The notes beneath the pieces were generated by a model. That model made no database searches. It saw nothing but the letters and a program-made list of their open reading frames with translations, and had not been told where the DNA came from. Source: Microlunatus phosphovorus NM-1 (lineage in GTDB: Bacteria; Actinomycetota; Actinomycetes; Propionibacteriales; Propionibacteriaceae). From it: a stretch of DNA of 64,000 nt. Made by a program: the position numbers and the translations under genes. Positions 10,189-19,890 of this stretch are shown here, one piece after another; the stretch's first letter is position 1; each line of letters begins with the position of its first letter. The stretch is from NCBI RefSeq assembly GCF_000270245.1, contig NC_015635.1:1922001-1986000 (forward strand), given 5' to 3'.

Positions 10189-11025
10189 ATGAGCAGTACG
10201 CCGGAGCGTGGGCTGGTGCGTCGGCCGGGCAGCGTCGGTGCCTTCACCACGCATCGTTATCCGCCTGGCGCGGTGCTGGCGCCGTGGGTCGAGCACTTCT
10301 GGAGTGTCACCTGGGATCGCGGCGGTGCCGGACCGCTGGAGTCCAGCGTCATCTCCTTCCCGGCGATGCACGTCACCGTCGAGTGGGGCGATCAAGGATC
10401 GGTACGGCACGGCTACCCGATGCCGGCGACGCTGCTGCACGGCGTGGTGAGCCGGGTGTTCCGGGTGACCCTGACTGGCCGAGGCGGAGTAGTCGGAGCG
10501 CGCTTCCGGCCGGATGGCTTCCACGCCTGGTCCAGGCTGGATGCCGCAACCTTGACCGATACGGTGCAGCCGGTCAGGGACCTGCTCGGAGCCGAGATCG
10601 GCTCGCTGCATGCCGGAATGACGCCCGACGCTGAGCCCGCGGAGGTGCTGCGGAAACTGCGGAGTGCATTGGAAGGGCATCGTCCTGACAAGATGTCAGT
10701 TGGCATCGGTCCCGTCGTCGACCGGATCGCGACCGATTCCACCTTGGTTCGGGTCGACCAGGTTGCTCACGCGGTCGGACTGTCGGAGCGGACCTTGCAA
10801 CGACGCTTCCGCCGCGAGATCGGCGTCGGTCCGAAATGGGTGCTCTCTCGGTTTCGACTGCAAGAAGCAGTCTTGGCACTGGAATGTGATCCCGGCGTTG
10901 ATCTCAGCGAACTGGCGATCCGACTTGGCTTCTACGACCAGGCGCACCTCACCAACACCTTCGTCGAGATGCTGGGCGAGACCCCTGCTGCTTACGCCGC
11001 CCGCGTCCGCTCGCAGGTCTCATGA
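10189..11025 (+). CDS. AraC family transcriptional regulator
   Basis: This 278-residue DNA-binding protein has an N-terminal DUF6597-like sensor region (PPGAVLAPWVEHFWSV, FRPDGFHAWSR). The C-terminal AraC double helix-turn-helix contains VDQVAHAVGLSERTLQRRFR and LSELAIRLGFYDQAHLTNTF. The target and ligand are unknown. The ATG at 10189 gives the usual length for this group, and longer in-frame starts fall in the upstream repeat. The stop overlaps the ATG of the downstream kinase (ATGA), so the two are probably coexpressed. Confidence 0.87.
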   Translation: MSSTPERGLVRRPGSVGAFTTHRYPPGAVLAPWVEHFWSVTWDRGGAGPLESSVISFPAMHVTVEWGDQGSVRHGYPMPATLLHGVVSRVFRVTLTGRGGVVGARFRPDGFHAWSRLDAATLTDTVQPVRDLLGAEIGSLHAGMTPDAEPAEVLRKLRSALEGHRPDKMSVGIGPVVDRIATDSTLVRVDQVAHAVGLSERTLQRRFRREIGVGPKWVLSRFRLQEAVLALECDPGVDLSELAIRLGFYDQAHLTNTFVEMLGETPAAYAARVRSQVS

Positions 11026-11948
11026 GGATCCGGTTGCAGCCCCTGACCAGGGCACGTCTGGCAGCACTCGGCGCCGCGGGTGTTGCCTGGGCGGAGGCGT
11101 TGCCGGAAGTGCTCGCGGGCTTGGCGCGCGACTGGAGCCTGGAGTTGGGCGCGGATCTGCCCGGTGGCAGCAACTCCTACGTCGTTCGGGCTACGACGGC
11201 GACCGGGTCACGCGCGGTGCTGAAGGTGGTGCTCGATGACACCGGATTGGCCGACCAGATCCGCGTGCTCCAGGTGGCCGACGGTCGTGGATACGCCCGA
11301 TTGCTGCGATCCGATCTCGACCGGCGGGCCATGCTGCTGGAGGAGCTCGGTGCCTCATTGCAGAACCGTGGCCTGCCGGGCCGAGACCAACTGGCGATCC
11401 TCGCCGACACGCTGGCGATCGCCTGGCAGCCGACCGGCCTGGATCGGGTGCCGCCCGAGGCGGACAAGGCTGTCGGTCTGGCGCACCTGATCAGCGAGCA
11501 CTGGGAGCAGCTCGACCGCCCCTGCCCGACCGAGGTACGCGACCAGGCCCTGCGCTACGCGGAGCAGTTGGCAGATCCACCTGCCGAGGCGCTGGTGGTC
11601 GTCCATGGCGACCCCCATCCCGGCAATGCACTCGCCGCCAAACGGTCCGGGCGGAACGACCAGATCGGCTATCGCTTCGTGGACCCGGACGGCTTCGTCG
11701 CGGATCGGGCCTACGACCTCGGCGTCACCATGCGCGACTTCTCCGCCGCCGTGCTGCGGGAGGGTCGCCCGCTGGTGGAGTCGTATGCCGCCCTGCTCGC
11801 AGCCCGGACCGGTGTCGTTGCCGAGCGAATCTGGCAATGGGCTTTCGTCGAGCGAGTCTCCACCGGGCTCTATGTCCTCGGCTTCGGCGCCGAGACGGTC
11901 GCCCGGTCGTATCTGGACTCGGCGGAGTTGCTGCTCGACCGGCCGTGA
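11022..11948 (+). CDS. aminoglycoside phosphotransferase (APH)-family kinase
   Basis: A 308-residue protein with the APH/choline-kinase Brenner motif VVHGDPHPGN near residue 195 and the metal-binding FVDPDGFVADRAYDLG loop that follows. The overall layout resembles APH(6)/streptomycin 6-phosphotransferase (aminoglycoside/hydroxyurea kinase) proteins. Many chromosomal homologues have other or unknown substrates, so resistance cannot be concluded. It is translationally coupled to the AraC regulator, suggesting induction with it. Confidence 0.8.
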   Translation: MRIRLQPLTRARLAALGAAGVAWAEALPEVLAGLARDWSLELGADLPGGSNSYVVRATTATGSRAVLKVVLDDTGLADQIRVLQVADGRGYARLLRSDLDRRAMLLEELGASLQNRGLPGRDQLAILADTLAIAWQPTGLDRVPPEADKAVGLAHLISEHWEQLDRPCPTEVRDQALRYAEQLADPPAEALVVVHGDPHPGNALAAKRSGRNDQIGYRFVDPDGFVADRAYDLGVTMRDFSAAVLREGRPLVESYAALLAARTGVVAERIWQWAFVERVSTGLYVLGFGAETVARSYLDSAELLLDRP

Positions 11949-11978
11949 TCGTTGCGGTGCCCGCCTACTCTGGCCGGC

Positions 11979-13472
11979 ATGAGAGCGCGGGTGCTCGCCG
12001 CGGTGGTGGTCCTGGCTGCGCTGACGGCCTGCACGGCCGGTCAGCCGGGTGAACCTGGTCGCCAGTCCTCACCATCCACGAGCGCAGCGCCCAACCCGTC
12101 GACGCCGGCCGGCACGGTGACGCCCGATGGCTCGACCGCGCCTACTACCCCGACTGCCGTCACCCCGACTCCTCAGGCTCTCACTCAGCCGTTGGTACTG
12201 ACGGTGCACGCCACCCGGACGGTGGCTGATGTCCCTACCAGGACAGCACGTTCCCTGTCCGATCGCGCAGCCCGCAACCAGAAGCTGACCATCCGGTGGG
12301 CAGAGCTGGAGCAGCCCGGTGGCGGCCGCGCCAAGGTCCGTCTCGCCACCACGGCAGCAGGAGCCAGAGCACTGCTGAAAGACGTCCGCGCCGACGACAG
12401 CCTCCTCGCTCTGGTGCCTGCCGAGGTGGTGGATGCGACGGTTCGCGTCCTCACCGTCGGCAGCCGACACCCGCTGCGCGATCCGGCTCGCTATCCGCTG
12501 CGGACCGCCGCCAGCACTCGCCAACCCCAGGTCACCACGGTCACGATCGTCGGCGATGTGATGCTCGGACGACGCGTCGCCCGGGCATCCGGCGATGACC
12601 CGATCCGACCGCTGCGATCGACGGCGAAACGGCTGGCCAGCGCTGAAATCACCGTCGGCAATCTCGAATCCACCCTGTCCGATGACGGCTCGCCGACCCA
12701 GGGCGGCGACTCCTTCCACGCCGACCCCGCGATCATCAAGGGCCTGAGACTGGCCGGATTCGACACGGTGGTGCTGGCCAACAACCACCTCGGCGACTAC
12801 GGCCAGCGGGCGCTGCGACAGACCCTCGCCACCCTCCGGGACGCCGACCTCCCATACGTGGGTGCCGGTCGAGACCTGAAAGAGGCGCGTCGGCCGGTGA
12901 TCATCACCCGCGACGGCGTACGGGTGGGGTTCATCGCGACCGAGTCGATCGGCGAGACCCCCGCAGCCACCGCAGATCGCGGCGGCACCAACCGGTTGAA
13001 CATGCCGCCGCGGACCGGTCCGCTGAACGAGCGGCAGTTGGACCGGATCACCGGCGACATCGCCAAGCTCAGCCAGCGGGTCGATGTGGTCATCGTCATC
13101 CCGCACTGGGGCACCCAGTACACCCATGTGCCCGAGGCCAGTCAGCGAAGTGCCGCCCGCGCCTTCGCCAAAGCCGGTGCGGATCTGGTGATCGGCGGTC
13201 ATCCGCACTGGGTGCAGGGCTGGGAGCAGATGAGCGGCGCGGTGGTCGTGCACTCGCTCGGCAACTTCGTCTTCGACATGGACTTCCAGACCAAGACGAT
13301 GGAGGGCATCTTCGTCGAGATCGTGCTCTGGGGCGGTGCCGTCAAGGCGGTCGAACCGGTCCCGTACCGACTCGACTCCCGTTTCGTGCCGAAAGTGGTC
13401 AAAGGCCGACAGGCCGAACGGATCCTTGCCGATGTCTGGTCGACGAGCCGCGGACCGTTCGCCCGTCCGTGA
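11979..13472 (+). CDS. CapA-family metallophosphoesterase lipoprotein
   Basis: A 497-residue lipoprotein: the signal peptide ends in the lipobox LTAC (Cys16), followed by a Ser/Thr/Pro-rich spacer to about residue 75. The CapA/PgsA calcineurin-like domain starts at VTIVGDVMLG and contains GNLESTLSD, ANNHLGDYG, VVIPHWGTQY and GGHPHWVQG. CapA proteins take part in poly-gamma-glutamate synthesis, but the capBC partners are not nearby, so the role here is open; a surface phosphoesterase is the safe reading. A region of about 105 residues between spacer and domain shows no recognised motif. The gene is convergent with a second lipoprotein gene. Confidence 0.85.
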   Translation: MRARVLAAVVVLAALTACTAGQPGEPGRQSSPSTSAAPNPSTPAGTVTPDGSTAPTTPTAVTPTPQALTQPLVLTVHATRTVADVPTRTARSLSDRAARNQKLTIRWAELEQPGGGRAKVRLATTAAGARALLKDVRADDSLLALVPAEVVDATVRVLTVGSRHPLRDPARYPLRTAASTRQPQVTTVTIVGDVMLGRRVARASGDDPIRPLRSTAKRLASAEITVGNLESTLSDDGSPTQGGDSFHADPAIIKGLRLAGFDTVVLANNHLGDYGQRALRQTLATLRDADLPYVGAGRDLKEARRPVIITRDGVRVGFIATESIGETPAATADRGGTNRLNMPPRTGPLNERQLDRITGDIAKLSQRVDVVIVIPHWGTQYTHVPEASQRSAARAFAKAGADLVIGGHPHWVQGWEQMSGAVVVHSLGNFVFDMDFQTKTMEGIFVEIVLWGGAVKAVEPVPYRLDSRFVPKVVKGRQAERILADVWSTSRGPFARP

Positions 13473-13490
13473 TCAAAGAGGCCGTCTTGA

Positions 13491-14558
13491 TCAAAGGCTC
13501 TGCAACCAGGCCCACATCACGGCGCCGACCCGTCTGAGTTGGCGACGGTCGACCACGTCAGGCGTGTCAGCGGGGGAGTGGTAGCCGGCGTACGGGATGC
13601 TGCCCAGCCGGATCGCCGGGATGCCTGCCTTGGTGTACGACCAGTGGTCGCTGGCGGTGTTCCCGCTGCAGCTGCGAGTAGGCACGTCGGCCTTCTTCGC
13701 CGCGGCTCGGACCTCGGCTCGCAACTTGTTTCCGCTGGTCCGGGCCGAGCAGACGGGCACGTAGGAGGCCCGCACACCCACGCGATCAAGAGCGACCGCG
13801 GCGACGATCGCCTTGCGCTCGGCCTTCGACAGCTTCGCCACGTGCTGCTGGGAGCCGAAGTGATGCAGTGCGTCGCCGGAGCCGCGCGGTTCCTCGGCGC
13901 CGAACGCGATGAACCGGACCGGGGTGTCGGGCGGCGCGGCGGCCGCCATCCGGGCCAGCTCGAGCATCACCGAGACCCCGGATGCGTTGTCCTCTGCACC
14001 CGGTGCGACCGCGACCGTGTCCAGATGGGCGACCACCACCACATGCGGTTTCCGGTCGTCGAAGCCCGATGGATCGGCGATCACGTTGCGCGAGGTGCCG
14101 GCCTTCACCGGCGTACCCCAGGAGTTGCCGGCCGGCACCTTCACCGACTCGGTGCTGACCTCGTACCCGAGGGTGCGGAACCGCTTGCTGACCAGGTCGG
14201 CTGCCTTCGCGAACCGTTTGGAGGTGGCCTCGCGCGGGCCGATGTCGCCGGCCAGGGTCTCGATGTCAGCCAGCACATCCCGCGTGTCGAACTTCGGCTT
14301 CGGCGTTCTGGTCGGCCCTGGCGAGGTCGGCGTCGGAGACGGAATAGGAGGTGCCGGATCGACGCGCGGGGTCGATGTCGTGGCCGGTATTGCGCTCGAG
14401 GTTCCCGAGGGCGGCGACGATTCGCTCGGGTTCGAGGCCCGCGATCCGTCGGGCGCGGCCGTACACGCAGTTGCCAGGCACACGGTTGCCACGCAAGCTG
14501 CCGAGAGGCTTCCTATCGGCCAGTCGCGCCAGAATCGAAGCGCCCGTCGGCCCGCCAT
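13491..14558 (-). CDS. M28-family zinc aminopeptidase lipoprotein
   Basis: A 355-residue exported peptidase. The N-terminus has a signal peptide with a lipobox-like ATAC and a Pro/Ser/Thr-rich linker to about residue 85. The M28 domain shows the co-catalytic metal ligands: His in VAHLDTV, bridging Asp in EDNASG, Glu-Glu in GAEEPRG, Asp in ALDRVG and a late His in YHSPADTPD. It would remove N-terminal residues from peptides outside the membrane. Two cysteines (VCSAR, RSCSG) probably form a disulphide. It ends 18 bases from the convergent capA gene. Confidence 0.88.
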   Translation of the reverse strand: MAGRRALRFWRDWPIGSLSAACVATVCLATACTAAPDGSRASNPSESSPPSGTSSAIPATTSTPRVDPAPPIPSPTPTSPGPTRTPKPKFDTRDVLADIETLAGDIGPREATSKRFAKAADLVSKRFRTLGYEVSTESVKVPAGNSWGTPVKAGTSRNVIADPSGFDDRKPHVVVVAHLDTVAVAPGAEDNASGVSVMLELARMAAAAPPDTPVRFIAFGAEEPRGSGDALHHFGSQQHVAKLSKAERKAIVAAVALDRVGVRASYVPVCSARTSGNKLRAEVRAAAKKADVPTRSCSGNTASDHWSYTKAGIPAIRLGSIPYAGYHSPADTPDVVDRRQLRRVGAVMWAWLQSL

Positions 14559-14763
14559 CCACCGATGCTACCCAGCCGATCGGGGACAAACCTGCGGCTC
14601 AATCCAGCGAAACCCTCCGACACGCCGTCTTGCGCGAGTTGAGCCGCACCTCTGTCCCGGAAAGGGGGCGGTCAACAACTAGGACGTCCGAATGTCCTTC
14701 CGAATGTCAAGACATCCCGGGTGTCACGTTGACCTGGACGCCGTGATCGGCGATGGTTGGCGG

Positions 14764-14808
14764 GTGCCTCGTACGTCCCTCCTCGTAGTTAGTCAGCGCG
14801 TCAGCTGA
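14764..14808 (+). CDS. branched-chain leader peptide of the ilvBNC attenuator
   Basis: A 14-codon reading frame from GTG encodes (M)PRTSLLVVSQRVS with four consecutive leucine/valine codons. It ends at a TGA that forms the left arm of a small hairpin and lies just ahead of a terminator-like hairpin before ilvB. This is the organisation of actinobacterial ilvB leader peptides: ribosome stalling at Leu/Val codons would favour readthrough. The alternative leader at 14753 is less convincing because its Leu/Val codons are not clustered. The remainder of the 389-base spacer (14559-14947) shows no other gene. Confidence 0.68.
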   Translation: MPRTSLLVVSQRVS

Positions 14809-14831
14809 GCCGATAGCTCACCGATGCGCTT

Positions 14832-14864
14832 CCCTCGTCTGCCTTCCGGCGGCGGGGGTTTTTT
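14832..14864 (+). terminator. attenuator terminator upstream of ilvB
   Basis: A GC-rich imperfect stem (CCCTCGTCTGCC against GGCGGCGGGGG, loop TTCC) is followed by six T residues. A separate small hairpin, TGAGC-CGATA-GCTCA, at 14806-14820 overlaps the leader stop. This fits transcription attenuation of ilvBNC. Confidence 0.7.
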
Positions 14865-14947
14865 GTTGGCCGGCCACGTGGCTGGAGGAGGCCGACGATG
14901 CACAGGCGTAACATTCAGAAGGTTTGGAACACGACAGGAGTAGGCAG

Positions 14948-16699
14948 ATGGCCGACGCGGGCACGGCCGGTGAATTCACCGGCGCCCAGTCCCTGGTGAA
15001 GTCCCTCGAACACGCCGGGGCAGACACAGTATTCGGGATCCCGGGCGGAGCGATCCTCCCCGCTTACGATCCCCTCTACGACTCCCAGTCTGTACGCCAC
15101 ATCCTGGTTCGGCACGAACAGGGTGCGGGCCATGCCGCCCAGGGCTACGCGATGGTGACCGGCAAGGTCGGCGTCTGCATGGCCACCTCCGGACCGGGCG
15201 CCACGAATCTGGTCACCCCGATCGCCGACGCCCATATGGACTCGGTGCCGATCGTGGCCATCACCGGTCAGGTCGCCTCTCCGGCCATCGGCACCGATGC
15301 GTTCCAGGAAGCCGACATCCGCGGCATCACGATGCCGATCACCAAGCACAACTTCTTGGTGACCAAGGCGGCCGACATCCCGCATGCGATCGCCTCCGCG
15401 TTCCACATCGCCAGCACCGGCCGGCCGGGACCGGTCCTGGTCGACGTCACCAAGGATGCGTTGCAGGGCACCTCGACCTTCACCTGGCCCGGTCAGCTGG
15501 ATCTGCCGGGCTACCGGCCGGTGACCAGGCCGCATGGCAAGCAGGTGCGGGAGGCTGCCCGACTGATCGTCGCAGCCAAGCGCCCGGTGCTGTACGTGGG
15601 CGGCGGCGTGGTCAAGTCCCGCGCCTCCAAGCAGTTGCTGGAGCTGGCCGAGCTGACCGGCATCCCCGTGGTCACCACCTTGATGGCGCTGGGCAGCTTC
15701 CCGGCCACTCATCCGCAGAACATGGGCATGCCCGGCATGCACGGTGACGTGTCGGCTGTCGGTGCGCTGCAGCGCAGCGATCTGTTGATCACCCTCGGCG
15801 CTCGCTTCGACGACCGGGTCACCGGCCAGCTGTCCAGCTTCGCGCCCGAGGCCAAGGTGATCCACGCCGATATCGACCCGGCGGAGATCTCCAAGAACCG
15901 CTATGCCGATGTGCCGATCGTCGGTGACGCCCGGGAGATCATCGAAGAGCTGACCAGTCTGCTGCGTGGCAGCGACAAGCTGCCCGACGTGGCGGACTGG
16001 GCGCGCTATCTGACGGAGGTCAAGCGTCGCTATCCGACCGGGTACGACCTGCCGGCCGACGGCTCGCTGTCACCGCAGCACGTCATCAAGCGGATCGGCG
16101 AGCTGACCGGGCCGGATGCCTACTACGCCGCGGGTGTCGGTCAGCATCAGATGTGGGCGGCGCACTTCCTGCCCCACGAGCTGCCCGGTCGCTGGCTCAA
16201 CTCCGGCGGCGCCGGGACGATGGGCTACTGCGTGCCGGCAGCGATGGGCGCCAAGGTCGGCCAGCCGGACAAGGTGGTGTGGGGCATCGACGGAGACGGC
16301 TGTTTCCAGATGACCAACCAGGAGCTGGTGACCTGCGCCCTGGAGGGGATCCCGGTCAAGATCGCGGTGATCAACAACCAGAGCCTGGGCATGGTGCGGC
16401 AGTGGCAGACGCTGTTCTACGAGGGCCGCTATTCCAACACCGACTTGAAGACCAACCGGGTGCCGGACTTCCCGAAGCTGGCCGAGGCGATGGGCTGCGT
16501 CGGTCTGCGGGCCGAGGAGCCCGACGAGGTCGACTCCGTGATCGAGAAGGCGTTGTCGATCAACGACGTCCCGGTGGTGGTGGAGTTCGTGGTGCACAAG
16601 GACGCCATGGTGTGGCCGATGATCGCCGGCGGCGCCAGCAACGACGACATCAAGGTGGCCCGTGACATGGCCCCGCGCTGGGACGGAGAAGACCTGTGA
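14948..16699 (+). CDS. ilvB: acetolactate synthase large subunit
   Basis: This is the 583-residue thiamine-diphosphate enzyme that condenses two pyruvates, or pyruvate and 2-oxobutyrate, in valine/leucine and isoleucine synthesis. Visible motifs are [13 protein letters not shown] with the TPP-activating Glu, the FAD-binding central domain ([10 protein letters not shown]), and the ThDP/Mg motif [12 protein letters not shown] with [17 protein letters not shown] lies seven bases before the ATG at 14948, while a TTG at 14924 has no support. The last codons overlap ilvN (GTGA). Expression is probably controlled by the leader attenuator upstream. Confidence 0.97.
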   Translation: MADAGTAGEFTGAQSLVKSLEHAGADTVFGIPGGAILPAYDPLYDSQSVRHILVRHEQGAGHAAQGYAMVTGKVGVCMATSGPGATNLVTPIADAHMDSVPIVAITGQVASPAIGTDAFQEADIRGITMPITKHNFLVTKAADIPHAIASAFHIASTGRPGPVLVDVTKDALQGTSTFTWPGQLDLPGYRPVTRPHGKQVREAARLIVAAKRPVLYVGGGVVKSRASKQLLELAELTGIPVVTTLMALGSFPATHPQNMGMPGMHGDVSAVGALQRSDLLITLGARFDDRVTGQLSSFAPEAKVIHADIDPAEISKNRYADVPIVGDAREIIEELTSLLRGSDKLPDVADWARYLTEVKRRYPTGYDLPADGSLSPQHVIKRIGELTGPDAYYAAGVGQHQMWAAHFLPHELPGRWLNSGGAGTMGYCVPAAMGAKVGQPDKVVWGIDGDGCFQMTNQELVTCALEGIPVKIAVINNQSLGMVRQWQTLFYEGRYSNTDLKTNRVPDFPKLAEAMGCVGLRAEEPDEVDSVIEKALSINDVPVVVEFVVHKDAMVWPMIAGGASNDDIKVARDMAPRWDGEDL

Positions 16700-17256
16700 G
16701 CATCACCACTGTCACCACGGCCGAGACCACCCACACGCTGAGCGTGCTGGTGGAGAACAAGCCCGGTGTGCTCGCTCGTGTCGCGTCGCTCATCTCGCGG
16801 CGCGGATTCAATATCGAGTCGCTCGCCGTCGGACCCACCGAGTATCCGCACATGTCCCGGATCACGCTCGTGGTCACCACCGAAGACCACGTGCTGGAGC
16901 AGCTCACCAAACAGCTCAACAAGCTGATCGAGGTGCTCAAGATCGTCGAGCTGGAGCGCGACGCCGTCCGCCGGGAGTTGATCCTGGTCAAGGTGAAGGT
17001 CGACCCCGACCAGCGCGGCCAGGTGCTGGACATCATCCAGCTGTTCGGCGCGAAGGCCGAGGACGTCAACTCGGAGACCATCACCATCGAGGCCACCGCG
17101 GTGCCCGAGAAGCTGGACTCGATGCTCAAGCTGCTCGAGCCGTACGGTGTGCGCGAGTTGGTGAAGTCCGGGCTGGTCGCAGTCGGGCGGGGCAACCGTT
17201 CCATCACCGACCGCACGCAGCGCGGCGAACGATTCAAGCACGTCCGGGCCGTCTGA
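16696..17256 (+). CDS. ilvN: acetolactate synthase small (regulatory) subunit
   Basis: A 186-residue regulatory partner of IlvB that mediates valine feedback inhibition. The N-terminal ACT domain is clear ([32 protein letters not shown]), followed by the conserved C-terminal domain with [14 protein letters not shown]. It starts with GTG overlapping the ilvB stop, which ties the subunits to equal translation. ilvC follows after 66 bases. Confidence 0.96.
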   Translation: MSITTVTTAETTHTLSVLVENKPGVLARVASLISRRGFNIESLAVGPTEYPHMSRITLVVTTEDHVLEQLTKQLNKLIEVLKIVELERDAVRRELILVKVKVDPDQRGQVLDIIQLFGAKAEDVNSETITIEATAVPEKLDSMLKLLEPYGVRELVKSGLVAVGRGNRSITDRTQRGERFKHVRAV

Positions 17257-18354
<1,098 letters not shown>

Positions 18355-18379
18355 TTTGCCAGCGGCTGACCTTCTTCAG

Positions 18380-18422
18380 ACCGCCCTCGGGTTCCGGGTT
18401 TCGGGACTCGGGGGCGGTTTTG
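18380..18422 (+). terminator. rho-independent terminator after ilvC
   Basis: ACCGCC and GGCGGT arms enclose a GC-rich imperfect stem and are followed by TTTT, 25 bases after the ilvC stop. Confidence 0.8.
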
Positions 18423-18528
18423 TCGTCCTAGCTCGGCTAGTTGGCCGACCCCACCGAGCGAGGCGCTAGCCGAGCGAGCCCGTCGTGAGCGCCCGCGCAG
18501 CGGAGCAGCGAATCGACGACAACACGAC

Positions 18529-19065
18529 TCAGCGCGAGCGGATGGTCATGTCGATGACGCGGGTGCCGTCGTCGCGGCGTACGCCGGTGCCGATCACGTA
18601 CAGCCGGCTCGGTGGCTCCTTCTGCTGGCTGACCGCGTCGTCGTTGGCCAGCACGCAGATCTTGGTCAGCTCGCTGGTCTGCATGGGGACCGGGTGACCG
18701 GGGACGCATTTGCCGAACTCATCGGCGAGCGCCGCCATCGCCTTCGCGGCGGACTCCTTCGGGACCTCGAGCCGGGCCCGCAGCAGGTAGTCGTGGGTGG
18801 CGGTATAGGTGCCGCTGATCACCTTCGTGTCGGGCGGCAGCTCGGCGTCGCTGTAGTATTGGACGTCGGCCAGCGTCAGCGGTTCGCAGACGAAGCCAGT
18901 GAGCTTGTTGACACACGGCGAACCGTTGTCCGAGGTGAAGCTGAAGTAGGGAACTCCCCAGACACCCGCGTACCGGGTGAGGACGCCCCACACGATCAGC
19001 ACGAACCCGGCCATCAGCAGGATGCCGACGCCGATCCTGATCGCTCTGTTTCGTCCCCGGGCCAC
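18529..19065 (-). CDS. hypothetical protein with one N-terminal membrane segment
   Basis: I do not recognise this 178-residue family. A basic start (VARGRNRAIR) precedes one hydrophobic helix (IGVGILLMAGFVLIVWGVL), and about 150 residues follow that should lie outside the cytoplasm. That domain contains four cysteines (SPCVN, FVCEP, GKCVPG, KICVLA), possibly two disulphides. GTG at 19065 is preferred to upstream starts because it lies just before the basic stretch and helix. It is convergent with ilvC and its spacer carries part of the repeat cluster. Confidence 0.65.
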   Translation of the reverse strand: MARGRNRAIRIGVGILLMAGFVLIVWGVLTRYAGVWGVPYFSFTSDNGSPCVNKLTGFVCEPLTLADVQYYSDAELPPDTKVISGTYTATHDYLLRARLEVPKESAAKAMAALADEFGKCVPGHPVPMQTSELTKICVLANDDAVSQQKEPPSRLYVIGTGVRRDDGTRVIDMTIRSR

Positions 19066-19164
19066 GCGGCACAGCCTATGTGACGCGTGCCGTCGTCCGG
19101 TGGGTCGCGCTCTGGCGCTGCCCATGCCCCATGCCAGTGCCACAGCCGATCCCCGCCGATACCC

Positions 19165-19234
19165 ACTTCGCACCAATTGCATCTTCTCCGCACCAGGCGT
19201 GCTTGGTGTGAGGTGGCATCAGTGGGTGCGAAGT
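19165..19234. repeat. 70-bp palindromic repeat, family B copy 1
   Basis: The element begins ACTTCGCACC and ends GGTGCGAAGT, exactly 70 bases, with a weaker inner inverted pair (CGCACCA / TTGGTGTG). Two more 70-base copies lie at 19692-19761 and 61129-61198. It occupies a spacer with no gene. Confidence 0.8.
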
Positions 19235-19263
19235 GGGGATTGGGGTGGTGTGACCTGCGGTTG

Positions 19264-19502
19264 CCGGTCCGGCTGGCGCCGCCGGGCCAAAGATCTACCC
19301 GGCTCTGACGGGATGCTGAGTCGTTTCGCGCCGCCGGGCCACCGACGACCACCAGTTGCGCGTGTGCGGCGTACGTTTTGCACCACCGGGCCACGAACGA
19401 CCGTCGACCAGGCGCGCACGGCGTACATCTCGCGCCGCCGGGCCACGAACGATCGTCGACCGGGCGTGTGCGGCGTACATCTCGCGCCGCCGGGCCACAG
19501 AT
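19264..19502. repeat. 52-bp tandem repeat array, 5 copies (family A)
   Basis: A core resembling CGTACATCTCGCGCCGCCGG followed by GCCAC recurs with the GCGCCG hexamer (once GCACCA) starting at 19276, 19328, 19380, 19432 and 19484, a period of exactly 52 bases. The sequence between cores is diverged, with CGACCGTCGAC-type strings in copies 3-5. The 825-base spacer 19066-19890 contains this array, two family B palindromes and a 32-base tandem, but no credible gene: the overlapping open frames are repeat shadows. Confidence 0.85.
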
Positions 19503-19691
19503 AGGCGCCGGAGCGGCGACGTCTGGCTCTGTCAGGTGGGATCGCTGATCGAGAAGGAGGCAAGGCACCTGTTCACGGCCGAAACAGGTGCCAGAACTCT
19601 TTCTCGCGAGCACCTGCGTGCGCCAAGCGGGCAGGCCGAAGGAGACTTGCCTGCACCCGCCTCTACCAACGACCGCCCAGATCCCGCATCG

Positions 19692-19761
19692 ACTTCGCAC
19701 CATTTACTGCGACTGCGCACCACGCCCACCTGATGCGCAGAAGACGTAGTTGGTGCGAAGT
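19692..19761. repeat. 70-bp palindromic repeat, family B copy 2
   Basis: Begins ACTTCGCACCA and ends TGGTGCGAAGT, exactly 70 bases, with inner CGCACCAC and a degenerate partner. It is followed by 32-base tandem copies of its right end. Confidence 0.8.
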
Positions 19762-19823
19762 CGGAATCGGGCGGGCACGAAATGGTGCGAAGTCGGAATC
19801 GGGTGGGCACGAAATGGTGCGGC
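19751..19823. repeat. 32-bp tandem of the palindrome right end
   Basis: TGGTGCG recurs at 19751, 19783 and 19815, with the intervening GAAGTCGGAATCGGG-type sequence nearly identical, giving a 32-base period. It looks like local amplification of the arm of the adjacent 70-bp element. Confidence 0.75.
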
Positions 19824-19890
19824 GTTGAGAGGTACGGATGCGGAGTTGCGGGCCAGGTCGGTGGCATTCGCCGGCGAGGTAATGAACCGG

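Noticed and set aside
11022-11948. Dedicated streptomycin-resistance gene
   Set aside because: Only family-level APH motifs are visible; chromosomal homologues often have other substrates, and no mobile element is near.
19066-19890. Several overlapping Arg/Pro/Ala-rich open frames
   Set aside because: They follow the repeat periods on both strands and show no codon-position signal of a real gene.
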